64,000 nt of DNA. Source: Sulfuritalea sp. Its GTDB lineage: Bacteria; Pseudomonadota; Gammaproteobacteria; Burkholderiales; Rhodocyclaceae. The stretch covers positions 40,932 to 104,931 of the forward strand of contig NZ_JAFLDR010000014.1 in assembly GCF_017302275.1 (NCBI RefSeq). The letters are read 5' to 3'. The notes beneath the pieces were generated by a model. It had not been told where the DNA came from, searched no databases, and saw only the letters and a program-made list of their open reading frames with translations. A program made the position numbers and the translations under genes. Positions 42,066 to 51,244 of the stretch are shown in pieces (position 1 is the first letter of the stretch; every line of letters starts with the position of its first letter).

Positions 42066-44083
42066 GGCCTTGCCACCAACAAGAGCAGGAGCAGGGTAAT
42101 GAAGCTGTACATCAGGTACACCGCGATACGGCCGCCCTGCAGGGTGACGATCAGTGTCGAGACCCAACCTGCCGCCCGCGCCACCGGCAGGTAGCACCAA
42201 TGCCAGAAGTGATCTTCTACCTTGACGCTGTAGTATGGCTTCACGTCGCGCGCCGTCGGGAAATGCCGCTCCATGCGGAACATCGGCTCGAAGATGCGCC
42301 GGATCGGCTGGCTGAAGCCTTCGGCGGTGTCCTGGGCGCGCGGCCCCTCGAAGTGGTAGCCGCAATCCCAGGCCGTGGTGCGGCGCACGCGACCGTGATA
42401 AAGATGGCGCACCAGCCAGCGCACCAGCAACAGCATGGCGGCAATGGTGACGAGGACGATGAGCGGCTCGTAGCTGGCGCGCTCGGCGGAAATCGGTGCC
42501 AGCATCCACCAGCCGTTTTCATTCAGTTTGTCTGCAAGCCCGGTGCCCAGCAACTGGCGCGTGGCGGCGTCGATGCGCAGGATCACGGTCGACGGCAGCA
42601 CACCTAGCAGCAGCGTGATCAGCGCCAGCCAGGCAAGGCCGGCCTTTTCCCAGGGGCCGGCATCGTGGGCATCCTTCAACGCCGGCTCGCGCATCTGGCC
42701 GAGGAAGATAATGCCGTAGAACTTGACCATGGCGAAGCCGGCCAGCGCGGCGACGAGAACCACCAGCGCCGCCGCCACCGGCACCACCATGTTGAGCCAG
42801 GGGTGCGGCAGGCCCGGCGAGAACAGGAAGCTTTGCAGCAGCAGCCACTCCGAGACGAAACCGGAAAGCGGCGGCAAACCCGCGCTGGCGATCACCCCGG
42901 CCAGCGCCAGCCAGGCCACCCAGGGCATGCGATGGATCAGGCCGCCGAGCTTGCCCAAGCTGCGCTCCCTGGTCGCATGCAGCACCGAGCCGGTGCACAG
43001 GAAGAGCAGGCTCTTGAATCCGGCGTGCGCCAGGCCGTGATAGAGGACCGCGGTCATCGCCAGCGCCGCCAGGCCTTCCATGCGGTAGGCGTGGAAAACC
43101 AGCGTCAGGCCGATGCCGACGGTGATCAGCCCGATGTTCTCGATCGAGGAATAGGCCAGCAGCCGTTTCATGTCGTTTTGCACCGTGCTGTAGAGCACGC
43201 CGAACAGCGCCGTGGCGAGGCCGATCACCAGCGCCACGACGCCCCACCACCACAGCGTCGAGTGCAACAGGTCGAAGCTGACGCGCAGCAGGCCGTAGAT
43301 CGCCGTCTTCAGCATCACGCCGGACATCATCGCCGATACCGGCGAAGGCGCGGCCGGATGGGCCTCCGGCAGCCAGACGTGGAGCGGCACCAGGCCGGCC
43401 TTGGCGCCGAAACCGGCCAGCGCCAGCAGGAAGGCGGCCGAGGCCCAGAACGGCGACAGATCCTGCGCGCGCATGCCGGCAAAGCTGTAGTCGCCGCCTC
43501 CACCACCCATTCCGCCGGTCATGACGCCGAAGCAAAGCAGGATGCCGATGGCGCCGATATGGGCGATCAGCAGATACAGATATCCGGCGCGGCGGATCTC
43601 CTCATGCTTGTGGTCGGTGGTGACAAGGAAGAAGGAGGACAGGGCCATGCTTTCCCAGGCCACCATGAAGGCATAGGCATCGTCCGCCAGCAGCACCATG
43701 AGCATGCTGGCGAGAAAGAAATGGTATTGCAGGCACATCAGGCCGGGGGCCGTGCCCTCGCCCTTCCTGAAATAGCCAGCGGCATAGATAGAGATTCCCG
43801 CCGCGACGAAGCCCAGCAAGAGGGCGAATACGGCGGACAAGTTGTCCAGCCGCAGGTGGAAGGGCAGGTCGGGCAGGCCGATCGCCAGCACGGCGGTTTG
43901 CGCCGGGCCACCGAGCGCATCCAGCGCCACCAGGCCGACGCCGACGCCGACGAGGGCTCCGAGCGGGAACAGCATCTTGCTGATGAGTTGCGTGTTGCGC
44001 GGTGCCACCAGCCCGAGGAGGCCGATGACCAGCCAGGCGCAGCCGGCTGTCAGGAGGAAATCGATGGGAAGGAAGTTGGTCAT
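42062..44083 (-). CDS. hydrogenase-4-like antiporter subunit HyfB
   Basis: This 673-residue protein is the large antiporter-like subunit and heads the six-gene operon. It has about 15 helices. Conserved features are FMVAWESMALSSFFLVT (proton-path glutamate), FGAKAGLVPLHVWLPEAHPAAPSPVSAMMSG (lysine and histidine) and NDMKRLLAYSSIENIGLI. A soluble stretch with WDCGYHFEGPRAQDTAEGFS, typical of HyfB/HycC, lies near residue 575. No maturation genes or ferredoxin-type HyfA/HyfH lie in the window. Confidence 0.93.
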   Translation of the reverse strand: MTNFLPIDFLLTAGCAWLVIGLLGLVAPRNTQLISKMLFPLGALVGVGVGLVALDALGGPAQTAVLAIGLPDLPFHLRLDNLSAVFALLLGFVAAGISIYAAGYFRKGEGTAPGLMCLQYHFFLASMLMVLLADDAYAFMVAWESMALSSFFLVTTDHKHEEIRRAGYLYLLIAHIGAIGILLCFGVMTGGMGGGGGDYSFAGMRAQDLSPFWASAAFLLALAGFGAKAGLVPLHVWLPEAHPAAPSPVSAMMSGVMLKTAIYGLLRVSFDLLHSTLWWWGVVALVIGLATALFGVLYSTVQNDMKRLLAYSSIENIGLITVGIGLTLVFHAYRMEGLAALAMTAVLYHGLAHAGFKSLLFLCTGSVLHATRERSLGKLGGLIHRMPWVAWLALAGVIASAGLPPLSGFVSEWLLLQSFLFSPGLPHPWLNMVVPVAAALVVLVAALAGFAMVKFYGIIFLGQMREPALKDAHDAGPWEKAGLAWLALITLLLGVLPSTVILRIDAATRQLLGTGLADKLNENGWWMLAPISAERASYEPLIVLVTIAAMLLLVRWLVRHLYHGRVRRTTAWDCGYHFEGPRAQDTAEGFSQPIRRIFEPMFRMERHFPTARDVKPYYSVKVEDHFWHWCYLPVARAAGWVSTLIVTLQGGRIAVYLMYSFITLLLLLLVARP

Positions 44084-44130
44084 GACGAAAGCGGGTGTGG
44101 CCGATTCTAGCAGCCGCCTCCGACGCTACA

Positions 44131-44158
44131 TCGCCGTGGCGCAGGCGCCGACATTTCC
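44131..44158 (+). repeat. dispersed GCGCCGACTTT repeat, copy 5
   Basis: TCGCCGTGGCGCA then GGCGCCGACATTTCC, in the 117-base gap between the HyfB-like gene and the SulP gene. One base of the core differs. Confidence 0.5.
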
Positions 44159-44200
44159 GGGCGGCGCCGATTGCGCCGGTATGCCGAAACGATATCCATG

Positions 44201-46336
44201 TCAGCCGAAGCGCTTTACCGGCAGCGGCCGCAAGGGATTGGCGGCCGCGTCCTGGCCACGCTCGGCGGCCCAGGCCTGGATTGCCTCGAGCGCCATGTCG
44301 GCGGTGGCGAAGATATGCTGCTGCGAAATGAGGTCGAACAGACCGGTGGCGCGCATGACGTCGATCACCTGCTTCTTCAGGCCGGAAAAGACCACGGTCA
44401 CGCCGTTGCCGCGCAGTCGTTCGACCAGGTGATGCATGACTTCCTCGCCCGAGGCGTCAAGCTCGTTGATGCCGTTGGCGACCACCAGCAGATAGGGCGC
44501 TTTCGGATTCGCCGCCACGGCATCGAGGATCGCGTCCTCGAAGAAGGACACATTGGCGAAATACAGGCGTCCGTCGAAGCGCACCGCCGTCACCAGATCC
44601 GAGGCCGGCAGGTTATTGACGGCGGCATCGCGCAGGCTGCCATCGGCATGACGGCCAAGGATGGCGACGCGAGGCGTCATGGTGCGGTAGAGGTAGAGCA
44701 CGATGGCCAGCCCGGCGCCGATCATGATGCCCTTGTCGAGATGGGGCGCGAACAGCAGCGTTGCGATGAAGGTGGCCACGGCGGCGATGCCGTCGTGGCG
44801 GCTGGCCTGCCAGGCATGCCTGATCGCGCCGAAGTTGATCAGGCCGATCACAGCCATGATGATCACGGCGGCCAACACCGCCTGCGGCAGGTGGTAGAGC
44901 AGCGGCGTCAGGAACAGCAGGGTCAGCAGCACGAAGGCGGCGGTGATCACCGAGGACATGCCGGTCTTCGCCCCGGCATTGATATTTACCGCCGAGCGCG
45001 AGAAGGAACCCGATACCGGAAAGGCCTGCGTCATGGCCCCGACGAGATTCGCCAGCCCCTGCCCGATCAGTTCCTGGTTGGGATCGATCTTGTCCTTGGT
45101 CTTGGCGGCGATGGCCTTGGCGATCGAGATCGCCTCCATGAAGCCGACCATCGAGATCACGATGGCGGCCGCCAGCAGGCTGCCGATCATGTCCCAGGAA
45201 AACTTCGGCAGGCCGAATGAGGGCAGGCCCTCCGGCACCTTGCCGACCACCTCGCCACCGCCCGTGAGCTTGAGGCTGCCTCCGGCGACACGGGCGATGC
45301 GCCAGTGGCGGCCGTCGGACTGCGCGCCGGCCGGCAGGCGACCCGAGGCGTAGTACTTCGGCGCTTCGCCCCCGGAAGCCGTTACCTGCTCGAAGATGAT
45401 TCCGCGCACGGCGCGGTTGCGCTTGCGGTTTTCCTCTTCGCGGTCCTTGAGCTGGAGCCGCAGCAGCTCGATCTCATAGTTGCGCGTGGCGATTGCATGG
45501 GCCGCCTCGCCGCCGGCCTTTTGCAGCTTCTTCAGTTCGCCGCTTTGGGTGACGATCTGCCCGTTGATCTCTCCGATCCGGGCTTCGGTACGGACGAACT
45601 CGGCGAGCAGGTCCTGAGCCTCGGCATCGGCAATCTGCTCCAACGTCGCGCTCGCGTTGCGCTCGAAACCGATCTGCCACGAAACAACCGTAGTCAGCGC
45701 CACAGCGATCAGCACAGCCGGCAGTTTTGGTGACTTCTTGCGGATGACCCACATGATGGCGATGGCCGCCGCGCCCATCATCAGCGTCGGCAGATGGGTG
45801 TCGCCGACCAGCCCGACCACGCCCCAGATATCGCTCAAGAAGAACTCGGAACGCCCAATCGGCACGCCCAGCAGCTTGTTGGCTTGCGACAGGGCGATGA
45901 TGATCGCGGCTGCGTTGGTGAAACCGACGATGACCGGATGCGAGAGGAAGTTCACAATCACGCCGAGCTTTAGCACCCCGAGTGTCAGCTGGACGATGCC
46001 GACCAGCAGCGCCAGCATGATTGCCAGGGCAACGAAATGCCCGGAGCCGGGTGCCGCCAACGGCGTCAGCGCCGACGCCGTAAGCAGCGAGACCACCGCC
46101 ACCGGCCCGGTGCCGAGCTGGTTCGAGGAACCCCACAGCGCGGCCACCATTACCGGCAGGAAAGCGGCGTACAAGCCGAAATAAGGCGGCATGCCGGCCA
46201 GCTGGGCATAGGCCATCGACTGCGGCACCAGCACCAGCGCCACGGTGAGGCCGGCGATGAAGTCGGCGCGCAACGTGGTCCCCGAATAGGGGAACCAGCG
46301 CAGGAAAGGAAACAGCCTCTGCAACGGGATCTTCAT
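44201..46336 (-). CDS. SulP-family anion transporter with coiled-coil insertion
   Basis: This 711-residue inner-membrane transporter has the SulP start FLRWFPYSGTTLRADFIAGLTVALVLVPQSMAYAQLAG and a C-terminal STAS domain (about 560-690, with LLVVANGINELDASG). Between two membrane helices, residues about 235-375 form a soluble insertion. It has a heptad-rich helix (GEINGQIVTQSGELKKLQ, then YEIELLRLQLKDREEENRKRN) and a small globular piece. Most SulP proteins lack this. They move sulfate, bicarbonate or other anions with Na+ or H+; which anion is unknown. ATG 46336 is preferred to a TTG three codons upstream. Confidence 0.9.
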   Translation of the reverse strand: MKIPLQRLFPFLRWFPYSGTTLRADFIAGLTVALVLVPQSMAYAQLAGMPPYFGLYAAFLPVMVAALWGSSNQLGTGPVAVVSLLTASALTPLAAPGSGHFVALAIMLALLVGIVQLTLGVLKLGVIVNFLSHPVIVGFTNAAAIIIALSQANKLLGVPIGRSEFFLSDIWGVVGLVGDTHLPTLMMGAAAIAIMWVIRKKSPKLPAVLIAVALTTVVSWQIGFERNASATLEQIADAEAQDLLAEFVRTEARIGEINGQIVTQSGELKKLQKAGGEAAHAIATRNYEIELLRLQLKDREEENRKRNRAVRGIIFEQVTASGGEAPKYYASGRLPAGAQSDGRHWRIARVAGGSLKLTGGGEVVGKVPEGLPSFGLPKFSWDMIGSLLAAAIVISMVGFMEAISIAKAIAAKTKDKIDPNQELIGQGLANLVGAMTQAFPVSGSFSRSAVNINAGAKTGMSSVITAAFVLLTLLFLTPLLYHLPQAVLAAVIIMAVIGLINFGAIRHAWQASRHDGIAAVATFIATLLFAPHLDKGIMIGAGLAIVLYLYRTMTPRVAILGRHADGSLRDAAVNNLPASDLVTAVRFDGRLYFANVSFFEDAILDAVAANPKAPYLLVVANGINELDASGEEVMHHLVERLRGNGVTVVFSGLKKQVIDVMRATGLFDLISQQHIFATADMALEAIQAWAAERGQDAAANPLRPLPVKRFG

Positions 46337-46463
46337 GGGCACCAAAGCCTGGCAGGCATCTTCTGCGGCGCGGCAGTGACTGCGGAGTAGCGCAGCCGAG
46401 CATCGTAGTCGATGACGTGCCTTAGGTGGCTCACTAATCTGCCTGACTGAAAGCGCAAGACTG

Positions 46464-48401
46464 TCAATAGACGATGTTCAGCATCACCATCAGGACGGTG
46501 ATGAACAACACGGTCATGATCCCTCCGGCGCGCATGAAGTCCGCAACCCGGTAGCCGGCCGGCCCCATGATGAGCGCATTGACCTGGTGCGTCGGCAGGA
46601 AGAAGGAGTTCGAAGTCGCAAGGGCCACGGTAAGGGCAAACACGGCAGGGTTGGCGCCCGCGCCGATGGCGATATTCACGGCCAGCGGCACCAGCAGCAC
46701 GGTGGCGCCGACGTTGGACATGACGAGCGTGAAGCAGGTCGCCAGAATCACGATGGCAAGCTGCACCACCCAGATGGGCGTGCCGCCGAGCAAGGCCAGC
46801 GTCTGCTGCGCAATCCAGGCCGCCGTGCCGCTGGTCTCCACCGCAAGACCGAGCGGAATCAGGCTGGCCAGCAGGAACACCGACTTCCAGCTCACCGCTT
46901 GGTAGGCCTCCTCGATCCTCAGCACGCCGGCGAGGATCATCCCGATGGCGCCGGTCATCAGGGCCAGCGACAGGCGGGTGTCGGTCAGCAGGATCAGGCC
47001 AAGGGTCAGGGCGAAAAATCCCAGCGCCGCGCGCACCTTGTGCGGGCGCAGCTCCTCGTGCGGGTACTCGGTGGTGACGACGACGAAGTTGCGGTTCTTT
47101 TCCAGGCGCGCCAGCGCGTCCCAGGAGGTATGCACCACCAGAGCGTCGCCCGCCTGCAGGGGCATGTCGCGGATGCCCTCGCCAAGGCCCAGGGTCTTGC
47201 CGCCGCGGTGCAGGGCAGACATCGAGATGCCGTACACCTTGCGCATCCAGACGTCGCGCGCGCTCTTGCCGATCAAGTCCGACCCCGGCGGAATCACCAC
47301 TTCTGCGATGCCTGCCTTGGTTGGCGCCAGTTGCTCGGCGAAGGTCTCCAGTTCCGGACGCAGCGCAAGCCCGTTGGCGGCGACGAAAGCCCGCACCTGT
47401 TCCTGCGCGCCGAGGATGCCGAGCACGCTGCCGGGCTTGATCTCGATGTCGCGTGCCGGCCCCATGCGCAGGTCGTCGCTGCCGCGCATGATGGCGATGC
47501 AGCGCAGGCGGTTGGGGCCCTCGATGTCATTGATGAACTTGCCGGCCACCGGGCTTTCCGCCGGCACGAACATCTCGTATACGGCGTAGTTGAGGCCGTA
47601 GAGCTGCTGGTAGTAGTCCATCGCATCGGTCGCGCTGGACATTTCCGACGCCGCCTTGCCGGGCAGGACGAAGCGCCCGGCGACGACGAAGTAGATGATT
47701 CCGGTGGACAGCAGCGCCAGACCGATCGGCGTCACGGCGAACAATGACCAGGTCTGCATCTGGTGCTCCACCGGGATTGCCTTGTTGGACGCCAGGATCA
47801 GGTCATTGAGCAGGATCAGCGGGCTGGAGCCAACCATGGTGATGGTGCCGCCGAGGATCGCGCAGAAGCCCATCGGCATCAGCAGGCGCGACATCGCCAG
47901 ACCGGTGCGCGCCGCGATGCGGCTGACCACGGGGAGGAACAGGGCCGCCGCGCCGACGTTCTGCATGAAGCTGGAAATGAAGCCGACCGTGCCCGAGATT
48001 GCCGGGATGATGCGGGCTTCGGTACGCCCGGCGTACTTGAGGATGGTGCCCGCCACCTTGCCCATCAGGCCCGTCTTGTCGAGGCCGGCGCCGATGATCA
48101 TGACGGCGATGATGGAAATCACGGCATTGCTCGAGAAGCCGCTGAACAGTTCGCTCATCGGCACCAGCGGCTTGGCCAAGCCGAATTTGACACCGAAATG
48201 GCTGATCAGGCCGAGCAGCACCAGCACGCTGACGGCAGCGACATCGACGCCGACGACCTCGAACGCGAAAAGGAATACCGTCAGCATCAGAATGCCCAGC
48301 ACCACGGCAACGCTGGTGGTGGGCGCAGCGCCGGCGACGGCCAGCCAGATCAGGATGAACAACGCGGCGGCGATCAGGGTCCGCATGGGGGGGCGCTTCA
48401 T
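46464..48401 (-). CDS. SLC13/DASS-like permease with two TrkA-C domains
   Basis: This 645-residue protein has two halves of membrane helices around a cytoplasmic pair of RCK_C (TrkA-C) domains at about 265-460. The transport signature TVGFISSFMQNVGAAALFLPVVSRIAAR with its SFMQN loop and the second loop LVMSNVGATVLLVPLAVNIA are typical of the family. VIPPGSDLIGKSARDVWMRKVYGIS is a TrkA-C segment. Such proteins carry sulfate, dicarboxylates or other anions with sodium. Standing between two SulP genes it suggests an anion uptake cluster. ATG 48401 (MKRPPMRTL) is the likely start, with GAGGAGAC about 11 bases upstream. Confidence 0.9.
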   Translation of the reverse strand: MKRPPMRTLIAAALFILIWLAVAGAAPTTSVAVVLGILMLTVFLFAFEVVGVDVAAVSVLVLLGLISHFGVKFGLAKPLVPMSELFSGFSSNAVISIIAVMIIGAGLDKTGLMGKVAGTILKYAGRTEARIIPAISGTVGFISSFMQNVGAAALFLPVVSRIAARTGLAMSRLLMPMGFCAILGGTITMVGSSPLILLNDLILASNKAIPVEHQMQTWSLFAVTPIGLALLSTGIIYFVVAGRFVLPGKAASEMSSATDAMDYYQQLYGLNYAVYEMFVPAESPVAGKFINDIEGPNRLRCIAIMRGSDDLRMGPARDIEIKPGSVLGILGAQEQVRAFVAANGLALRPELETFAEQLAPTKAGIAEVVIPPGSDLIGKSARDVWMRKVYGISMSALHRGGKTLGLGEGIRDMPLQAGDALVVHTSWDALARLEKNRNFVVVTTEYPHEELRPHKVRAALGFFALTLGLILLTDTRLSLALMTGAIGMILAGVLRIEEAYQAVSWKSVFLLASLIPLGLAVETSGTAAWIAQQTLALLGGTPIWVVQLAIVILATCFTLVMSNVGATVLLVPLAVNIAIGAGANPAVFALTVALATSNSFFLPTHQVNALIMGPAGYRVADFMRAGGIMTVLFITVLMVMLNIVY

Positions 48402-48676
48402 TGTCGTTGTCTCCTCGCTCCGGCGGCGCATGAGCACTCGGCTACCAACATCACCGCCGCCACGCACCCTGATTTTTGGAAGGCGAGATGGTATCAGCGA
48501 TAAACCCCGCTAAAAAACAAGGTACTTATTAATAGATCAAGCGATCCAATCCGACCGGTCTCGAGTCCAGGCTAGAGATGATTCAACCATATAATATTAT
48601 TATCGGCTAATATATCGACCTGTACCCCTCCCCGACCGAACTTGACTCGGCTCGGCTTGGCACCAAGACTCCCCCA
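48402..48676. other. divergent intergenic region, AT-rich
   Basis: This 275-base gap between the SLC13-like and the second SulP gene is clearly richer in A+T than its surroundings (48510-48620). It should hold promoters for both. TATAAT at 48590 is the best -10 candidate, without a clear -35. Confidence 0.45.
48590..48595 (+). promoter_or_regulatory. candidate -10 box for the SulP-Usp gene
   Basis: TATAAT in an AT-rich block 82 bases before the GTG start. No good -35 hexamer is visible. Confidence 0.3.
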
Positions 48677-51244
48677 GTGAAGCTGCCCTCCGGCCTCGTT
48701 GCCAAACTTTTCCCGTTCCTGCTCTGGTGGCCCCAGGTCACCCGCCAGAGCTTGCGTGAGGATCTGCTGGCTGGGCTGACCGGCGCCCTGATCGTGCTGC
48801 CGCAAGGCGTGGCCTTCGCCACGATTGCCGGCCTGCCGCCGGAATACGGCCTCTACGCGGCCATGATGCCGGCCATCGTCGCCGCGCTGTTCGGCTCCTC
48901 GTGGCACCTGGTGTCCGGGCCGACCACGGCGATTTCGATCGCCATCTACGGCGCCATCCACCACCTGGCCGAGCCGGGCACCCCACAATATGTCGGGCTG
49001 ATCCTGACCCTGACGCTGCAAGTCGGCATTTTTCAGCTGGCGCTGGGCATGGCACGCATGGGCGCGCTGGTGAATTTCATTTCGCATACCGTGGTGATCG
49101 GTTTCACCACCGGCGCCGCGGTGCTGATCGCGGCGAGCCAGATCCGCGCCTTCTTCGGCGTCGAGATCGCGCGCGGCCTGCCCTTTTACGAAATCCTGCA
49201 CCAGTTCGCGCTCCAGTTCGACCGCATCAATCCGTGGGTCACGGCCGTTGGCCTGGTAACGCTGGCGGCCGGCATGACCACGCGCCGCTGGTGGAAAAAG
49301 TTTCCCTACATGATCGCCGCGATGCTGGTTGGCAGTCTGGTCGCCTTCGCCATCAATGAGCTGATGGGCCAAAGCGCCACCGGCATCAAAACGGTCGGCG
49401 CGCTGCCGGCAGGACTGCCGCCGCTGTCTCTGCCGGACTTCTCGCTCGCCGCACTGAAAATGACTTTCGGCCCGGCGCTGGTGATCACCATGCTGGCGCT
49501 GACCGAAGCCGTGTCGATCGCCCGCGCGATCGCCGTGCGCTCCGAGCAGCGCATCGACGGCAACCAGGAATTCATCGGCCAGGGGCTGTCCAACATCGCC
49601 GGCGCCTTCTTTTCCGGCTACGCCTCGTCGGGCTCCTTCAACCGCTCCGGGGTGAATTACGAAGCCGGCGCGCGCACGCCGCTGGCCACGGTCTTCGCCT
49701 CTGTCTTCCTGGTCCTGATCCTGCTCGCGGTCGCGCCGCTGGCGGCCTATTTGCCGAATGCGGCAATGGCCGGCATCCTCTTCCTCGTCGCCTGGGGCCT
49801 GATCGATTTCCACCACATCGGGTTGATCTGGAAGACCAGCCGGCAGGAATCGGCCATCCTCTGGATCACCATCCTCGGCACCCTGCTCGACCTAGAAGCC
49901 GGCATCATCGCCGGTGTGCTGGTCTCGCTGCTGCTCTATCTGAATCGCACCTCGCGGCCCGGCATCGAGCCGCTGGTGCCGGTGGATGATGCCGGCGGCT
50001 ACCATTTCATCGAGGCGCGCGGCAAGGCGGAATGCCCGCAGCTGCGCATCGTGCGCATCAACGGTTCGGCCTATTTCGGCGCGGTCAACCACATCCAGAG
50101 TGCGCTGCAGCAGATCGACGTCGACAACCCGCGCCAGAAATCGGTGCTGGTGGTCTCGCTGGGCATGAACTTCGTCGACATCGCCGGCGCCGAGATGTTT
50201 GCCCAGGAGGCAAGGCGGCGCAAACGGCTCGGCGGCGGCCTCTATTTCTACCGCCTGAAGGACGAACCCTATCGCCTGCTGCGCGATGGCAATTACGTGC
50301 ACGAGATCGGCGAAGGCGCCTTCTTCCCGGTGAAGTCGAAACCCACCGAGGCGCTTTACTGGACGCTCGACCCCGAGGTCTGCCGCCACTGCAAGGCGCG
50401 CATCTTTGCCGCCTGCCACAGTGGCCAACTGCCGGACGGCGACCGCCGCCTGCGATTGCTGCTGGTTGCCGGCGACGAGGACACGGCGCGCCATCCGGGC
50501 GCAACGGCGATAGCCCTCGCGCGCAGCCTCGGAGTGACGCTCGACATAGTCGCCGTGCGTCGGCCCGGTGAGGACGAGGACCATTACGACGAGCGCCTGT
50601 CTGCCATCCAGCGCGAGGCCATCATCGCCGACGTGCCGACGGAGTTCCACCGCCGCCAGGGCAGAGAACTCACCGCGAGCATCCACGGCGTCGCGCTCGA
50701 AACCGATGCGAAACTGCTGGTGGTCGGACGCTGCAAGATGCCCGGAAGCTCGCGCGCTGTCGCCCCTGAGGCGCGGCGCATCGTCGCCGAAGCGCCGTGC
50801 AACGTGCTGGTGGTCCCGGCTGACGGCAGACTCTGGTCGCGCCGCATCCTGGTCGCCTTCGACGGCAGCCGGCCGGCGCGGGCCGCCTTCGAGTTCGCGC
50901 TGCAGATCGCCAAGCCGATGCGCCTGCCCGTCACCCTGTTCTCCGCCGTCGCCCCGGGGGGCGATCTGCCGCAGCCGATTGCCGAAGAAGTCGAACTGGC
51001 GCTCGCCGCCGCAAAGCTCGAGGGTGTGAGCGCCGAACACGTGACACGCAGCGGACGCATCGCCGATTCCATCCTCGCCGCCGCCGCCGATACCGGCGCC
51101 GACCTGATCGTGCTCTACCGCCACACCCGCAGCAGCCTTGGTCGCACGCTGACGGGCAGCGTCAGCAACGAGGTGCTGGAGCGCGCCGAGGTCCCCGTGC
51201 TGCTCTGCGGCGGCGAGCAACGGGTCGGCAGCGACACCGGCTAG
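48677..51244 (+). CDS. SulP transporter fused to STAS and two universal stress domains
   Basis: This 855-residue protein begins KLFPFLLWWPQVTRQSLREDLLAGLTGALIVLPQGVAFATIAGLP, the SulP start. About 11 helices reach to residue 415, then a STAS domain (about 430-545, LVVSLGMNFVDIAGAEM). A cysteine patch CRHCKARIFAAC lies near 567-578. Two UspA-type domains follow: about 590-715 and about 720-850. The second keeps an ATP-type loop (VLYRHTRSSLGRTLTGSVSNEVLERAEVPVLL). The fusion could couple anion uptake to nucleotide or stress status. The GTG start is poorly supported by a ribosome-binding site. Its stop shares CTAG with the convergent gene. Confidence 0.88.
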   Translation: MKLPSGLVAKLFPFLLWWPQVTRQSLREDLLAGLTGALIVLPQGVAFATIAGLPPEYGLYAAMMPAIVAALFGSSWHLVSGPTTAISIAIYGAIHHLAEPGTPQYVGLILTLTLQVGIFQLALGMARMGALVNFISHTVVIGFTTGAAVLIAASQIRAFFGVEIARGLPFYEILHQFALQFDRINPWVTAVGLVTLAAGMTTRRWWKKFPYMIAAMLVGSLVAFAINELMGQSATGIKTVGALPAGLPPLSLPDFSLAALKMTFGPALVITMLALTEAVSIARAIAVRSEQRIDGNQEFIGQGLSNIAGAFFSGYASSGSFNRSGVNYEAGARTPLATVFASVFLVLILLAVAPLAAYLPNAAMAGILFLVAWGLIDFHHIGLIWKTSRQESAILWITILGTLLDLEAGIIAGVLVSLLLYLNRTSRPGIEPLVPVDDAGGYHFIEARGKAECPQLRIVRINGSAYFGAVNHIQSALQQIDVDNPRQKSVLVVSLGMNFVDIAGAEMFAQEARRRKRLGGGLYFYRLKDEPYRLLRDGNYVHEIGEGAFFPVKSKPTEALYWTLDPEVCRHCKARIFAACHSGQLPDGDRRLRLLLVAGDEDTARHPGATAIALARSLGVTLDIVAVRRPGEDEDHYDERLSAIQREAIIADVPTEFHRRQGRELTASIHGVALETDAKLLVVGRCKMPGSSRAVAPEARRIVAEAPCNVLVVPADGRLWSRRILVAFDGSRPARAAFEFALQIAKPMRLPVTLFSAVAPGGDLPQPIAEEVELALAAAKLEGVSAEHVTRSGRIADSILAAAADTGADLIVLYRHTRSSLGRTLTGSVSNEVLERAEVPVLLCGGEQRVGSDTG

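Noticed and set aside
36663-44083. Active formate hydrogenlyase or hydrogenase-4
   Set aside because: Both nickel-ligand motifs are missing in the large subunit, and no maturation, HyfA or HyfH genes are present.
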